A stretch of DNA of 38,553 bases from Thermodesulfovibrionia bacterium. GTDB lineage: Bacteria > Nitrospirota > Thermodesulfovibrionia > UBA6902. Shown piece by piece: positions 1 through 9,343 of the stretch. Both the position numbers and the translations under genes were made by a program. The first letter of the stretch is position 1. Each line of letters opens with the position of its first letter. The notes beneath the pieces are model-generated. The model had not been told where the DNA came from, did not search any database, and was given only the letters and a program-made list of their open reading frames with translations. Location of the stretch: NCBI GenBank assembly GCA_020053105.1, contig JAGVNU010000072.1, positions 1-38,553 on the forward strand, written 5' to 3'.

Positions 1-60
1 GCAACCTTTGACCACGATAATGACTCAATAGATTATAAAATTAGTCTCGATCCCTTGTGA
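1..60 (+). CDS. possible 3' end of an upstream gene
   Basis: Reading frame 1 is open from the window edge to a TGA at 58-60, giving 19 residues that end in YKISLDPL. The other two forward frames close sooner. Nothing identifies the product. The stretch is short enough to be open by chance, so this is only a possible C-terminus of a gene lying outside the window. Confidence 0.22.
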   Translation, partial: ATFDHDNDSIDYKISLDPL

Positions 61-164
61 AAATAGTGTTGCAGTTTTCTAAATCGGGATTTGGGTTATG
101 CAAGCTGATTGTATTCCCAATGGGAAAATGATATTATGTGAACAATCATTCAGGGAGATATTGC

Positions 165-416
165 ATGTTTCCTCCGGTAAAACTCTATACATTAAGCACG
201 TGCAGCCACTGCAAGGCCACTAAAATATTATTAAATGAGTGTAACGTTAAATACGAATTCACGGACGTAGATCTGCTAAGCGGTGATGAACGTCGTACCA
301 TTATCGAAGAAGTCAGGAAGATCAATGAAAACTGTTCATTCCCGACAATCATTATCGGTGACAAGGTCATTATCGGTCACAAAGAGAAAGATATCAGGGA
401 GGCGCTCGGACTTTGA
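165..416 (+). CDS. glutaredoxin-like thiol-disulfide protein
   Basis: A small thioredoxin-fold protein of 83 residues. It opens with a strand followed by the redox motif CSHC, has the cis-proline segment SFPTIII about 45 residues later, and ends with a GHKEKDIREAL helix, as in the glutaredoxin family. The ATG at 165 is chosen because GGGAGA lies 6-7 nt upstream. The frame also opens at a GTG at 138, but that start has no ribosome site. The stop overlaps the start of the ferredoxin:thioredoxin reductase gene (TGATG), so the two are translationally coupled. The pairing suggests this protein is the electron acceptor of the reductase (inference). Confidence 0.85.
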   Translation: MFPPVKLYTLSTCSHCKATKILLNECNVKYEFTDVDLLSGDERRTIIEEVRKINENCSFPTIIIGDKVIIGHKEKDIREALGL

Positions 417-748
417 TGGATGTTGAACAGCTCTATAATATGCTGCGGAAGACTCAGGAACCCGTCGGATACTTCTTTAATAAAGATACGGAAGTGGTCC
501 GGGATCTGCTCAGCGGTCTTCTGACCAACAAAGAACGTTATGGATATATGTCCTGCCCCTGCAGACTCGCATCAGGCGAGCGCGATAAAGATAAAGACAT
601 TATCTGTCCCTGCATATACCGGGAGCCTGATGTCAGGGAGTACGGGAGTTGTTACTGTAATCTTTATGTTTCGAAGGAATGGAACGACGGTAAAATAATT
701 CGCTCCTATGTTCCCGAACAGAGGCCGCCTGAGAAAATGCTGTACTAG
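416..748 (+). CDS. ftrB: ferredoxin:thioredoxin reductase, catalytic beta chain
   Basis: This 110-residue protein carries the three cysteine pairs of the FTR catalytic chain: CPC at residues 47-49, CPC at 64-66 and CYC at 79-81, with the usual CPCR context at the first. In the family these bind a [4Fe-4S] cluster and form an adjacent active-site disulfide that passes electrons from ferredoxin to a thioredoxin-like partner. The third motif has Tyr where plant enzymes have His (CHC). The ATG at 416 overlaps the glutaredoxin stop; a TTG at 413 in the same frame is an alternative. No variable alpha chain is present, as is usual outside oxygenic phototrophs. Confidence 0.9.
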   Translation: MDVEQLYNMLRKTQEPVGYFFNKDTEVVRDLLSGLLTNKERYGYMSCPCRLASGERDKDKDIICPCIYREPDVREYGSCYCNLYVSKEWNDGKIIRSYVPEQRPPEKMLY

Positions 749-816
749 GCCTTGCAGGCCTTGTAATGAAGTCAGGTCCTCTCAAGCCTTTTTCCCTATC
801 AACTTTTCAACACCGA

Positions 817-843
817 ATATAGCGATTGTTCATATCGCTATAT
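817..843. repeat. 10-bp perfect inverted repeat, 7-nt loop
   Basis: ATATAGCGAT at 817-826 is exactly reverse-complemented at 834-843. It is not followed by a T run on either strand, so it does not look like a simple terminator. It lies 34 nt upstream of the -35 box of the PilZ promoter and could be an operator. A smaller hairpin (AGGCCT-TGC-AGGCCT) sits at 747-761, overlapping the ftrB stop codon. Confidence 0.55.
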
Positions 844-858
844 GCCCCTCATTCCGAA

Positions 859-875
859 ATCATATCACATATGAT
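859..875. promoter_or_regulatory. 7-bp palindrome abutting a -35 box
   Basis: ATCATAT-CAC-ATATGAT at 859-875 is a perfect palindrome with a 3-nt centre that ends one base before TTGACA. The position suits a regulator binding directly upstream of RNA polymerase. Function is inferred from position only. Confidence 0.4.
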
Positions 876-876
876 A

Positions 877-905
877 TTGACACATGATGAATTTAGTGAT
901 ATTAA
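877..905 (+). promoter_or_regulatory. sigma70-type promoter of the PilZ gene
   Basis: A perfect -35 TTGACA at 877-882 and a -10 TATTAA at 900-905 are separated by 17 nt. The predicted start near 912 gives a leader of about 58 nt before the PilZ start at 970. Confidence 0.7.
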
Positions 906-969
906 ATTACATAGTGCGAGTTCGGCTCGAAGGCCAGACTGAAAGAGAACAAACGGAGTTAAAGTAAAA

Positions 970-1314
970 ATGCCTGACAGAGTTTCAATGAGGGTCCCGG
1001 TCAATATAGAAGCCGAGATTATTTCATACAGCGTGTCTTATCCGGCCATTATCAGGAATATTTCCGAATACGGCATACATGCAAAAATCGCAAATAATGA
1101 AGCCCTGATATTTTCTAAATCTGAAACAGTTGTTGATCTGAAGTTCAGGCTTCCGTCAGGAGATACAATCAGTTTATTTTGCAGGAAGAAGTGGGCCTTT
1201 AAAAATTCGTCCAATAGTTATATAGAGAATGTCGGGATTGAAATTATCGATCCGCCTGATGAATACAAAAACTTTTTCAGGGTCATATCGCATAATAAGC
1301 CCGCGGACTGTTGA
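970..1314 (+). CDS. PilZ-domain c-di-GMP binding protein
   Basis: A stand-alone PilZ domain of 114 residues. The two halves of the c-di-GMP site are visible: RVSMR at residues 4-8 (RxxxR) and NISEYG near residue 30 ([D/N]xSxxG). A segment GIEIIDPPDEY near the end closely matches GIEILDPPVSY in the second PilZ protein at 24326-24688, so the two are paralogs. GGAG at 955-958 serves as ribosome site. The gene is monocistronic and converges with the SurA-like gene 18 nt away. Which process it controls cannot be read from the sequence. Confidence 0.85.
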   Translation: MPDRVSMRVPVNIEAEIISYSVSYPAIIRNISEYGIHAKIANNEALIFSKSETVVDLKFRLPSGDTISLFCRKKWAFKNSSNSYIENVGIEIIDPPDEYKNFFRVISHNKPADC

Positions 1315-1332
1315 GCAATTTCCCGGGTAATT

Positions 1333-1893
1333 TCAGAGCAGGGGTTGTTCCGCAGGCTGTTCCCTGTTCAATTGGGTCCGTACATAAGCTTTCTTTCTCA
1401 ATTCTCCCAGGTGCTCCCTCAGTTTGATCCTGAGTTCTGTCTCCACAAGCTGTTCTTCGATTGCGTCCCTTACATCAATAATTTCTTTGCCCCTGAAAAG
1501 GTCTGAGTTCATCTGATAATAACGTTCGATGTCTTCATACGGTACATGAATTAATGCTTTTATCCTTCTGTCTATATATTCTCCAACAATAATGCTGTTG
1601 TCGATTTCAGCTTTATTAGCTTTATCCAGCGCACTTATCCTGTATTTCTTTGCTTCATTTAACAGCAGCATATTGTCAATCATTTCATTCAGCACCCTTT
1701 CACGCACTGCCGGGCTGTCAGGTTCTATTGAGGACAGAAGAACACTCTGAAACTCACTGAGTAAAATTATATCCTCATTTACAATCGCCACAATCCGTTC
1801 TATCACTTCAGCATAAGATGGGGTGACAATCAGAAATTGACAACTAACGAGTAATACTACAACAGTTATTCGATTCATCATTTGTCTGTTCAC
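1333..1893 (-). CDS. SurA-like periplasmic chaperone lacking a PPIase domain
   Basis: A periplasmic protein of about 186 residues. Its signal peptide ends in PSYA^E, and the mature start EVIERIVAIVNEDIILLSEF is the typical beginning of the SurA N-terminal chaperone domain. The rest is helical. There is no parvulin domain, so this is a chaperone-only short form. The GTG at 1893 is preferred because GAGG lies about 8 nt upstream and the signal peptide is then of normal length. The frame stays open to an ATG at 1956 inside the omp85 gene. It is the third gene of the tamB-omp85 operon and overlaps omp85 only if the longer start is used. Escort of outer-membrane protein clients is the family role. 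Confidence 0.75.
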   Translation of the reverse strand: MNRQMMNRITVVVLLVSCQFLIVTPSYAEVIERIVAIVNEDIILLSEFQSVLLSSIEPDSPAVRERVLNEMIDNMLLLNEAKKYRISALDKANKAEIDNSIIVGEYIDRRIKALIHVPYEDIERYYQMNSDLFRGKEIIDVRDAIEEQLVETELRIKLREHLGELRKKAYVRTQLNREQPAEQPLL

Positions 1894-1903
1894 TCTGACC
1901 GCC

Positions 1904-4666
1904 TCAAAACGCATGTCCGAAATTGAAATGGACCTCTCCGGAGCTTTCGCCTTCATCTTTATTCATTTTATGTCCGTAGTCTATTCTGATCGGGCCGACC
2001 GGAGTATTGTATCTTAAGCCGGCTCCTGCAGTATATTTAAGTTCATCCCGCACTTCATCTATAGTCTTCCATACATTCCCGGCATCGACAAAGGTGACCA
2101 GACCGAACCCTTTTCCAAGAGAAAATCTCAACTCCCAGTTTGTCAAGGCATATATATTTCCCCCTGTCGGATTATCATCAACCCCCTTCGGTCCCAGTGA
2201 GTCATGACTGTATCCCCTGACGGTTGACCTGCCCCCGAGAAAAAACCTTTCAATCAGCGGCAGTTCTTCATCATCCCCGAACCCGTAAGCCATACCGCCC
2301 CTGAGTGAAAAAGCCAGCACAACGGGTTTCATTATCTGGAAATACCAGGAACTCTGTATGGCACCCTTTACAAATTCCGCTTCTGAGAGGAGTTCCTTTG
2401 GAGCATATTTTACGACAATGCCATGCAGGGACCCGGAGGTAGGATTAAAGGGGTCATTCCGTTTATCAAAATATATTGAAGGAGACAAACTACTAATACC
2501 CAGGGTCCCCGAATCTTCCTTGCTTAATATGACATCCTCCGCTACATCCTTTGTATCAGTAAAAGAATATTCGTAGTCAAGCCCGACCTTAAGGCCGTCT
2601 GCTATCTCTTTCTCGATTCCGGCAATAAAGCTCTGTTTGTCGATTTCATATAGCACTTCTCTTGAATCTATATTGATTCCCCTCTTATCTTCCCTGATCA
2701 GATATATTTTCAAAGGCACGTCAGGCCAGTTAAACAGCCACGGCTCTCTGAAATTGAATATATACCGTCTTTCTATCGAATTCTGGTCCGTGCGAAAGCC
2801 TGCCTGTCTGTTATATCCGCCGATGTTACGATAGCTTATTTCAAGCGTCCCCCTCACCTGTTCATAATCTCCATAACCCAGACTTATTTCCACTGAACCC
2901 GATTTCCCCTCTTTTAAAGAAACAAGCATGTCTTTAACAATCACATCATCTGTCTCAATGCCTCCATCTAGCGCATCAATCGCCACCTCACTGAAAATTC
3001 CAAGCTTGTAAAGACGCTGCTTTATGCGTGCTATTTCTTCATAATTGAAGGGCTCGCCTTCTTTAAGAGTAAATTCCCTCATTATGACTTTGGACTTGGT
3101 CTTTTGATTACCCTTCAATATGATCTTCCCAATAATTGAAGGCTTATTTTCAGTTATGTTAAATGTAAGGAAGGCATCTCCCGTGTCAATTTTACTTTCA
3201 ACGTCCACGCTAACGTCCAGATAGCCGTATCGGGTATAAAGAGAAAGCACTCTGCGCCTGGCATCACCGATATCAATCACATTATAGGGCGCTCCTTCTT
3301 TAAGATCTAATGCCCTGCGTATCTGAAACGCGTTAATCCGTCTGTTCCCGATTACGTAAATAGTCTTAATTATTGTCAGGGTCCCTTCATTAATAATATA
3401 TTCAAGATTCAAGTCCCTGCCGTTATTCTGAAAGTCTTTTTTTATCTCCGCAACATTCGCTTGCAGATAGCCGAGGGCGTTGTAAAACCTGATGATCGAA
3501 TCCCTGCTCTCATCCAGCAGATCATCATTGAACGTCTTGTTTTCATCAAACGGCAATATTTTTTTAATGCCCTCCGTATTAATGCTGGTCCCTGAAAAAT
3601 ATATGTTTCTTAAAACTGCAATTTCTCCCTCAAAAATTATGAACGTAATCCTGATGACGTCATCTTCCCTTTCAACACCTGCGGCAACCTGTGCGCTATA
3701 ATATCCCTTGCTTATATAGAAACGCTTGATGCTGTCTGCTGTTTCAGCAATATCTTCATCAGTGATGTCTTCATTTTCTATAAAAGATAGTTCTTTTGCC
3801 AGCTTTCCATCAGTGAATGCGGTATTGTTTTTAAATTTAACTTCAAACCTTGCTCCCGGATTAACCGGGACAGTAAGGGTGCCATTACTGAACCGGTAGG
3901 GGCCCACGACCGGTTTTATATAATTCCTCTTTTTATAATATTCTTCTATCGTTTTCATGTCCTGATCCAGTTCGATTACATCAAGGACGTCTCCTTTATC
4001 AAGCCTGATTATGTGCCTGACCTCTTCTTCCGTTTCTATCTGCTCCACAATTACAGGCTGTCCCTCGTCAATATTGATGAGTATGTTGACCCATGATTTC
4101 TTATCAGAGGTTTCAACTGTAATCTTGACCTCTGCATCCTGGTATCCCTTTCTGCTGTAAAACTCTAATAAGGCCAGACGGGCAGTGTCAAGGTATTCTT
4201 CCTTATAATCTTCTCCTTCCTTAAAATAAAATTTCTCCGTGACTGTCTTTTCTCTTATATTCCTGTTCCCCTTGATGATTATTTCATCAACACGCGGTAT
4301 TTCGCTTGCAATATATACCAATTTGACTCCGTCCCCATATGGCCCGGTTACGGCCTTTATGTCCTGAAAAATACCCTTCTGAAACGCCCTCCTTATTCCC
4401 CTGCTTAACTCCTGTCTGTCGAGTTTATCGCCTGTTCTGAGACTTATCAGATCAATTAATTCTTCATCTTCTATTCGGGTGAGGCCCCTGACTTCAATAG
4501 CTGTTATTTCCGGTCCGGCCCCCCCTTCCAGGCTTAATTCATCAACCTGAAGAGGAGAAGCAGGGGTAATAGTCTCTGCATATATGTGAATGGGGAAAGA
4601 AAATAAAAGAAAGATAAAAGAAATTAATAACCGCGTTTCAATAATCAGACATCTGCTGTTTTTCAT
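1904..4666 (-). CDS. Omp85 outer-membrane assembly protein (BamA/TamA type) with seven POTRA repeats
   Basis: An outer-membrane beta-barrel insertase of 920 residues. The signal peptide (1-30) ends in IYA^E. Seven POTRA-like repeats can be drawn at about 53-121, 122-199, 202-270, 273-347, 350-427, 430-508 and 509-586, most with a hydrophobic strand, a two-helix stretch and an (F/L)Y..(K/R)GY-type turn. The 16-strand barrel follows, with the conserved L6 motif VRGY at 816-819, and the protein ends in Phe as expected of a beta-signal. Canonical BamA has five POTRAs and TamA three. It starts 21 nt after tamB. Because it pairs with tamB and surA it could be the housekeeping BamA or a TamA; the sequence does not decide. 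Confidence 0.93.
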   Translation of the reverse strand: MKNSRCLIIETRLLISFIFLLFSFPIHIYAETITPASPLQVDELSLEGGAGPEITAIEVRGLTRIEDEELIDLISLRTGDKLDRQELSRGIRRAFQKGIFQDIKAVTGPYGDGVKLVYIASEIPRVDEIIIKGNRNIREKTVTEKFYFKEGEDYKEEYLDTARLALLEFYSRKGYQDAEVKITVETSDKKSWVNILINIDEGQPVIVEQIETEEEVRHIIRLDKGDVLDVIELDQDMKTIEEYYKKRNYIKPVVGPYRFSNGTLTVPVNPGARFEVKFKNNTAFTDGKLAKELSFIENEDITDEDIAETADSIKRFYISKGYYSAQVAAGVEREDDVIRITFIIFEGEIAVLRNIYFSGTSINTEGIKKILPFDENKTFNDDLLDESRDSIIRFYNALGYLQANVAEIKKDFQNNGRDLNLEYIINEGTLTIIKTIYVIGNRRINAFQIRRALDLKEGAPYNVIDIGDARRRVLSLYTRYGYLDVSVDVESKIDTGDAFLTFNITENKPSIIGKIILKGNQKTKSKVIMREFTLKEGEPFNYEEIARIKQRLYKLGIFSEVAIDALDGGIETDDVIVKDMLVSLKEGKSGSVEISLGYGDYEQVRGTLEISYRNIGGYNRQAGFRTDQNSIERRYIFNFREPWLFNWPDVPLKIYLIREDKRGINIDSREVLYEIDKQSFIAGIEKEIADGLKVGLDYEYSFTDTKDVAEDVILSKEDSGTLGISSLSPSIYFDKRNDPFNPTSGSLHGIVVKYAPKELLSEAEFVKGAIQSSWYFQIMKPVVLAFSLRGGMAYGFGDDEELPLIERFFLGGRSTVRGYSHDSLGPKGVDDNPTGGNIYALTNWELRFSLGKGFGLVTFVDAGNVWKTIDEVRDELKYTAGAGLRYNTPVGPIRIDYGHKMNKDEGESSGEVHFNFGHAF

Positions 4667-4687
4667 TTTGTATGTCCCAGTTGCCGT

Positions 4688-7600
4688 TTATTTGAATTCA
4701 AACCGGTATTTAAAATCCACTCCTGCGCTGCCTATCTCATTTCTGGAACCGACAAGGGAAAGGTTTTTATCTATCTTGTATTCGAGCTTTATAATATTTT
4801 CTTCTGTCGTTCCGATAGCAGTAGAATATATCACGTACAGTTTATTCTCAACCAGCCGCTTGCCTATGGTTACCCTGGGAACGAACGCGCCTTCCGTCGT
4901 CGTATGCGGTTCTATCGCAAATCTCTCAAAGCCGGTGTAATACTGGAACTCTTCCTCCACTGTATCCTGGATCCCTCCTGTCAGCAGCGACGTGGCCTCG
5001 CCTGCGGCAATGCCGCTTTCAATCCCCCTCCCATCCTTGCCGGTCTGCCCAGTGGTAAGCAGGGCAAGAGTCTCCGTTTCCGAAAGAGGCGGGTCCGAAA
5101 AAAAGGTCAGGGTAAAATTCTCCATAGTGCCGTCCAGGTTAAGCTTGACGTAATAATCGCCAATATATGTATCAGCAACAATATGAAATAGGGGAGAAAT
5201 GCTGTACGGATCTACAAATGTCACACTGCTGCCCTCGAGAATATTAAACTCTCTGCTCCTGAAATATAAAGTGCCTTCATTTGCCTCAATTCGCCCCAGA
5301 AGGCCTTTTTGAGCTACGGTACCTGAAAGATTGAGGGCGATTTTTACCGGAGTTCTGGCGATATTGTTGTCAATCATTATATTTTCATCGCCCGTAATAT
5401 GCACATTCATAGCGGTACCTTCAAGAAATGCAGGATAAACACCATGGTCATCATTTAACTGTTTGAGACCAAGCAGCCAGCTTTTCCACTCAATCCTTTT
5501 TGTATATCTGGCTTTTCTGATATCAACATTGCCCGTCAGACTGGACCCCTTCGCAGAGGTATCGTAGAACAGTTTTCCTCCCAGCTCCGTACTGAGGCCT
5601 TCGGCAGGCCTGATTTTTATTCCATCGATATCTGCAGACACGAATAGCCTCTTTAATGCCAATCCGTCAAGATATCCAGCGCCGGACACGTCTATTGTAC
5701 CACCGGCGAATTTGGAATGAACGTGGTCAAAAGTAAATCTGTCCTTCTTTAAAAAAAAGTCTCCGTCGAGCGGGCCGATCTTATGAGATAGTGTCTTAAT
5801 TGAGACAGTTGTGTCCCGGAGATAAATTTCTCCATAAACTTCCGGCCTTGTCCACGGCCCTGTAACGTCAATTTCAAATCTGCCTGTTCCTCTTAACGAT
5901 AGGATTTTCTCACTCAGTGCCCTCAGGGGAGCGACTTCCATATTTCCTTTTATGTGCAGATTGTAGTTATTGTAAAGTCTAACGGAACCTTCTGCGTACA
6001 AATCCCCCTTTTTTCCTGACAAAGCAAGGGACTTTATACGAAGCTCATCATCAACCAGCTCCATTTCAATATCTTCCCTGTTTTTCAAATCATATCCATA
6101 TAAACTCACGGCAGCGGAATTAAATTTTGACTTGATTGATATATTGTCCCCCTGCCCTTCCATATTAACTCTTCCTTCAAGGGTGAGCAGAAAATCCTCA
6201 GGGGCTTCCTTCATGAAACCTTTCAGGAGAAAATCGTATCTGCCTTCCCCGAGTCTTGAATTTACATTCCATTTTATTTTGTCCGCTAAAACAGCCCCGC
6301 CCTCAGATGTAATCAGGCCGCCAAGAAAACTGCCTTTGGCCATGAGTTTATCATTAACCAGGGTCCCTGTTATTTCCCCCTTGCCGACTGGCACGTCCCT
6401 TAGAGAACTTTCATCAATAGTCAATGAAAATTTAAGGTCCGGGTCATTAATTGAACCGGCCCCGTTTACAGCGAGCCCGAACGTCATGTCAAAAGGGGAA
6501 TCTTTAAAAGCCGACAGGTCCCTTAAACTTATCCTGTCCGACAAAACCGAGACACTGTATTTTTTATTAAAGGACAAAGTCCCTTTTGCCTCAAGACTGG
6601 ATTTGGCCCTGAGCGCCTTAACTGATTTAAATTCTATTTCTTTCGGCCGGAGTTCGTACCTGACACTTACTTTATCCAGGCTTTGGCCATATATATCAGC
6701 ACTGCTTATGATCATGTCGCCAGGACTGACAAAACTATCTGGATCACCTTCAAATGATGCCTTCCCGCTTACACGCCCTGATACCGGCATTTCTTTGTAT
6801 GCCTCTTTAACAAAAGGCCTGATATCAACATTCCTGCACTCTGCCCTGGCTTTGTAAAAAGGATCTAGAAAAGAAAAAAGTCTTTCTGCCTTTCTAAAGT
6901 CAATTGTTCCTGAAACATCGCATTCAGCGTCGTCCTGACTGATTAACAGCCGGTCAACTGAAAGAGAGCTTATATTGTATCTAAGGTCCGCAGAGGCCTT
7001 TGTGAACTTTATCCCATGAATGCTGCCGGCTTTTGCCGCAACCCTCCCAGTGATCACCGGGGCCTCGACAGGCCCATTCGCTGTACCTTCGAAACTTACA
7101 GGTGCAAAGAGCTTTGTATAATATGGGGCCGTCAGATCTGCCGCATCCGGACTGTCCAGTTTCAAATTCAAATCCAGTGTTTCATCATTGAAATCTATGG
7201 CTCCGTCAAGCATGAGATTTGTTCTGTCTGTGGAAAGAACCGAGTCTGCAAGCCACAGGATATTGTCCCTCAGTTCCAGAGAGACGGAGGCTGTGGAAAG
7301 TCTGTCCAGCACATTTCCTTCCGCACGGAATGTACTGCGATAATTAACATCCGCAATGATTTCAATATGCTGTCCTTTTTCGTGATAGAGCTTGAAGTCC
7401 CCGGATATCTTACCCTCAGGAAACGGCGGCTCCCATTTTAAAAACTTAAAAAACTGAGGACTGTTAATATCGGACATATGCGCATCAGCCATATAATTCC
7501 CGTTTGGAATCAATATATGTCCGTCTCCTTCAATCATGCCGTCGTAGGTGCGCGCCTTAAACCCGTTCAATGCAAATTTATTGTCTTTGTAAGTTAATTC

Positions 7601-8665
7601 TCCTTCAACTTCATCAAGGTGCAAAGTGTCCAGCACGGCATTTGTAAGCTTAGCATTGCCCTTCCCTTCGATATCAGGGAACGTACCGGTAATCGTACCT
7701 TTTAAAGAAAGCTCACCCGTTATGTTCTGATCAACTGCCAATATCTCCATTAATGTTTCAAGATAAAACCGGCTGTCAGTCTTTAAATCAACTGCAAGTC
7801 CCGGCCATTTTGAATCTTCACGCTTAAGCAGTCTGACAAAACCATCAAAAGACAGGAGCGCGTCTTTTTGCTCTTTCAGTGGGTAGATTAAATTAATGGT
7901 TGACGTCTTGATTTCAGTCTTCACTGATAAACTGCCGTCTTCAATTTTCCCGTCCTCAGAAAGAAATATTTCACCATCCGCTGAAAAAGAAGAACCGGAA
8001 GAGGAAAGATTAAATTCTGTTACCTGTATTCTGTTTTTTTTGATTTTGATTTTTCCGTCAAAACCGCCTTCCAGCTCCGACTGGTTTGCAAGTTTCAATG
8101 TCCCCTTATTCATTAAGACGGTTATTATGTAAGATATCCCTTTAGGCGCCATGTCCATATACAGGCTGCTGCCCGAAAAGCGGGACAGCTTATCTGCCGT
8201 GAGGTATGATACATTACCGTCAGTAAGCTGAATATTCTTCAACGTTACCCTGTATTTCCCTTCTTCTCCGACAAGGTCTGATTTCTTCAGGTGATCAATG
8301 ACCCTTTGCACATCTGTCTCATTAACGGTCAGGTCAGGCTCTTTAAGTGTCAGCTTCCTTATCCTGATCTCGCGCGACAACAGACCGATCAGATCAATAT
8401 ATGCCCGGGTTTTTGTAATCCAGAGAAGGCGGTTTCCATCCTTGTCAAAGAGTTTAAACCCCTTGACCTGAACATAGAATGGGAAAAGATTGATGACTGC
8501 CTTGTCAATAATTACTCTTTCCTGTGTCGCATTTTCAAACACAGGGACGAGGATTCTTTTTATTGAATTTGATAGGTAGGGGCCCCTGAGAAGGAAAAAC
8601 AAAATGCCGAAGCACACTGTAATTGATCCCAAGATTGTCAATATTTTAACTTTTCTTCTCATCAT
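4688..8665 (-). CDS. tamB: TamB-like intermembrane translocation/assembly protein (DUF490)
   Basis: A 1325-residue protein with one N-terminal membrane anchor (about residues 9-27), a long body of repetitive beta-strand segments of the AsmA/TamB type, and a C-terminal TamB (DUF490) domain over roughly the last 330 residues. Family members bridge the inner and outer membranes, forming a hydrophobic groove for phospholipid transport and working with an Omp85 partner. That partner is the next gene, 21 nt downstream. AAGG lies 5 nt before the ATG at 8665; a second ATG follows directly. It is the first gene of the operon, behind the promoter at 8749-8778. Confidence 0.92.
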   Translation of the reverse strand: MMRRKVKILTILGSITVCFGILFFLLRGPYLSNSIKRILVPVFENATQERVIIDKAVINLFPFYVQVKGFKLFDKDGNRLLWITKTRAYIDLIGLLSREIRIRKLTLKEPDLTVNETDVQRVIDHLKKSDLVGEEGKYRVTLKNIQLTDGNVSYLTADKLSRFSGSSLYMDMAPKGISYIITVLMNKGTLKLANQSELEGGFDGKIKIKKNRIQVTEFNLSSSGSSFSADGEIFLSEDGKIEDGSLSVKTEIKTSTINLIYPLKEQKDALLSFDGFVRLLKREDSKWPGLAVDLKTDSRFYLETLMEILAVDQNITGELSLKGTITGTFPDIEGKGNAKLTNAVLDTLHLDEVEGELTYKDNKFALNGFKARTYDGMIEGDGHILIPNGNYMADAHMSDINSPQFFKFLKWEPPFPEGKISGDFKLYHEKGQHIEIIADVNYRSTFRAEGNVLDRLSTASVSLELRDNILWLADSVLSTDRTNLMLDGAIDFNDETLDLNLKLDSPDAADLTAPYYTKLFAPVSFEGTANGPVEAPVITGRVAAKAGSIHGIKFTKASADLRYNISSLSVDRLLISQDDAECDVSGTIDFRKAERLFSFLDPFYKARAECRNVDIRPFVKEAYKEMPVSGRVSGKASFEGDPDSFVSPGDMIISSADIYGQSLDKVSVRYELRPKEIEFKSVKALRAKSSLEAKGTLSFNKKYSVSVLSDRISLRDLSAFKDSPFDMTFGLAVNGAGSINDPDLKFSLTIDESSLRDVPVGKGEITGTLVNDKLMAKGSFLGGLITSEGGAVLADKIKWNVNSRLGEGRYDFLLKGFMKEAPEDFLLTLEGRVNMEGQGDNISIKSKFNSAAVSLYGYDLKNREDIEMELVDDELRIKSLALSGKKGDLYAEGSVRLYNNYNLHIKGNMEVAPLRALSEKILSLRGTGRFEIDVTGPWTRPEVYGEIYLRDTTVSIKTLSHKIGPLDGDFFLKKDRFTFDHVHSKFAGGTIDVSGAGYLDGLALKRLFVSADIDGIKIRPAEGLSTELGGKLFYDTSAKGSSLTGNVDIRKARYTKRIEWKSWLLGLKQLNDDHGVYPAFLEGTAMNVHITGDENIMIDNNIARTPVKIALNLSGTVAQKGLLGRIEANEGTLYFRSREFNILEGSSVTFVDPYSISPLFHIVADTYIGDYYVKLNLDGTMENFTLTFFSDPPLSETETLALLTTGQTGKDGRGIESGIAAGEATSLLTGGIQDTVEEEFQYYTGFERFAIEPHTTTEGAFVPRVTIGKRLVENKLYVIYSTAIGTTEENIIKLEYKIDKNLSLVGSRNEIGSAGVDFKYRFEFK

Positions 8666-8748
8666 GCTAACCTTGAGTCAATTACTTTCATTCGCCATTC
8701 AGCTTACCTCAATTATTCTCTGTGTTAACTCTTTAAACACCAAATGTT

Positions 8749-8778
8749 ATAATACCTAAACAAAAAGATAGGCGTCAA
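8749..8778 (-). promoter_or_regulatory. sigma70-type promoter of the tamB-omp85-surA operon
   Basis: On the minus strand, TTGACG (8778-8773) is followed after 18 nt by TATTAT (8754-8749). The predicted start near 8742 leaves a leader of about 75 nt before tamB. Confidence 0.55.
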
Positions 8779-8814
8779 TTTCGCAACTAACTGTGTGCAG
8801 GCACAAGTCAGCTC

Positions 8815-8843
8815 TTAACAGGCGATTATAAGAAGTATATATT
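8815..8843 (+). promoter_or_regulatory. promoter of tRNA-Ala
   Basis: TTAACA at 8815-8820, a 17-nt spacer and TATATT at 8838-8843 place the transcription start near 8850, a few bases before the mature tRNA 5' end at 8858. Confidence 0.6.
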
Positions 8844-8857
8844 AAAGCTTATGGAAA

Positions 8858-8933
<76 letters not shown>

Positions 8934-9164
8934 TTTTATTTGATTTATCCGGACGCCTTAAATGCCGACACTAGTAACATACTGTCCCCAATGAAGAAAA
9001 CCATTCCCCACACAGGCATGATTTATCCTGTACAGAAAATGGTATAAAGAAGCTCCCTTATCCCATTACTGGATCTGTCAGCTCACTCTTATTAGCTTCC
9101 TTATTCATTGCCGATGAGTCTCCCATCGGTCAGGTGTATACAGCGGGATGATTTGAGAAAGCAA

Positions 9165-9241
<77 letters not shown>

Positions 9242-9343
9242 TACTGAATTTGACTATACATAATACCACAACTACTCTCACAAATTCTAAACAATAATAT
9301 TATCTGTGCTGTGTTATCAACATACATTGCCACTTTTTTTCTA

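Noticed and set aside
6132-6857. 241-codon frame on the plus strand
   Set aside because: It is antisense to tamB and has a composition expected of a complementary shadow.
9111-9129. CCGATG/CATCGG hairpin as terminator of tRNA-Pro
   Set aside because: The stem is only 6 bp and no T run follows on either strand.
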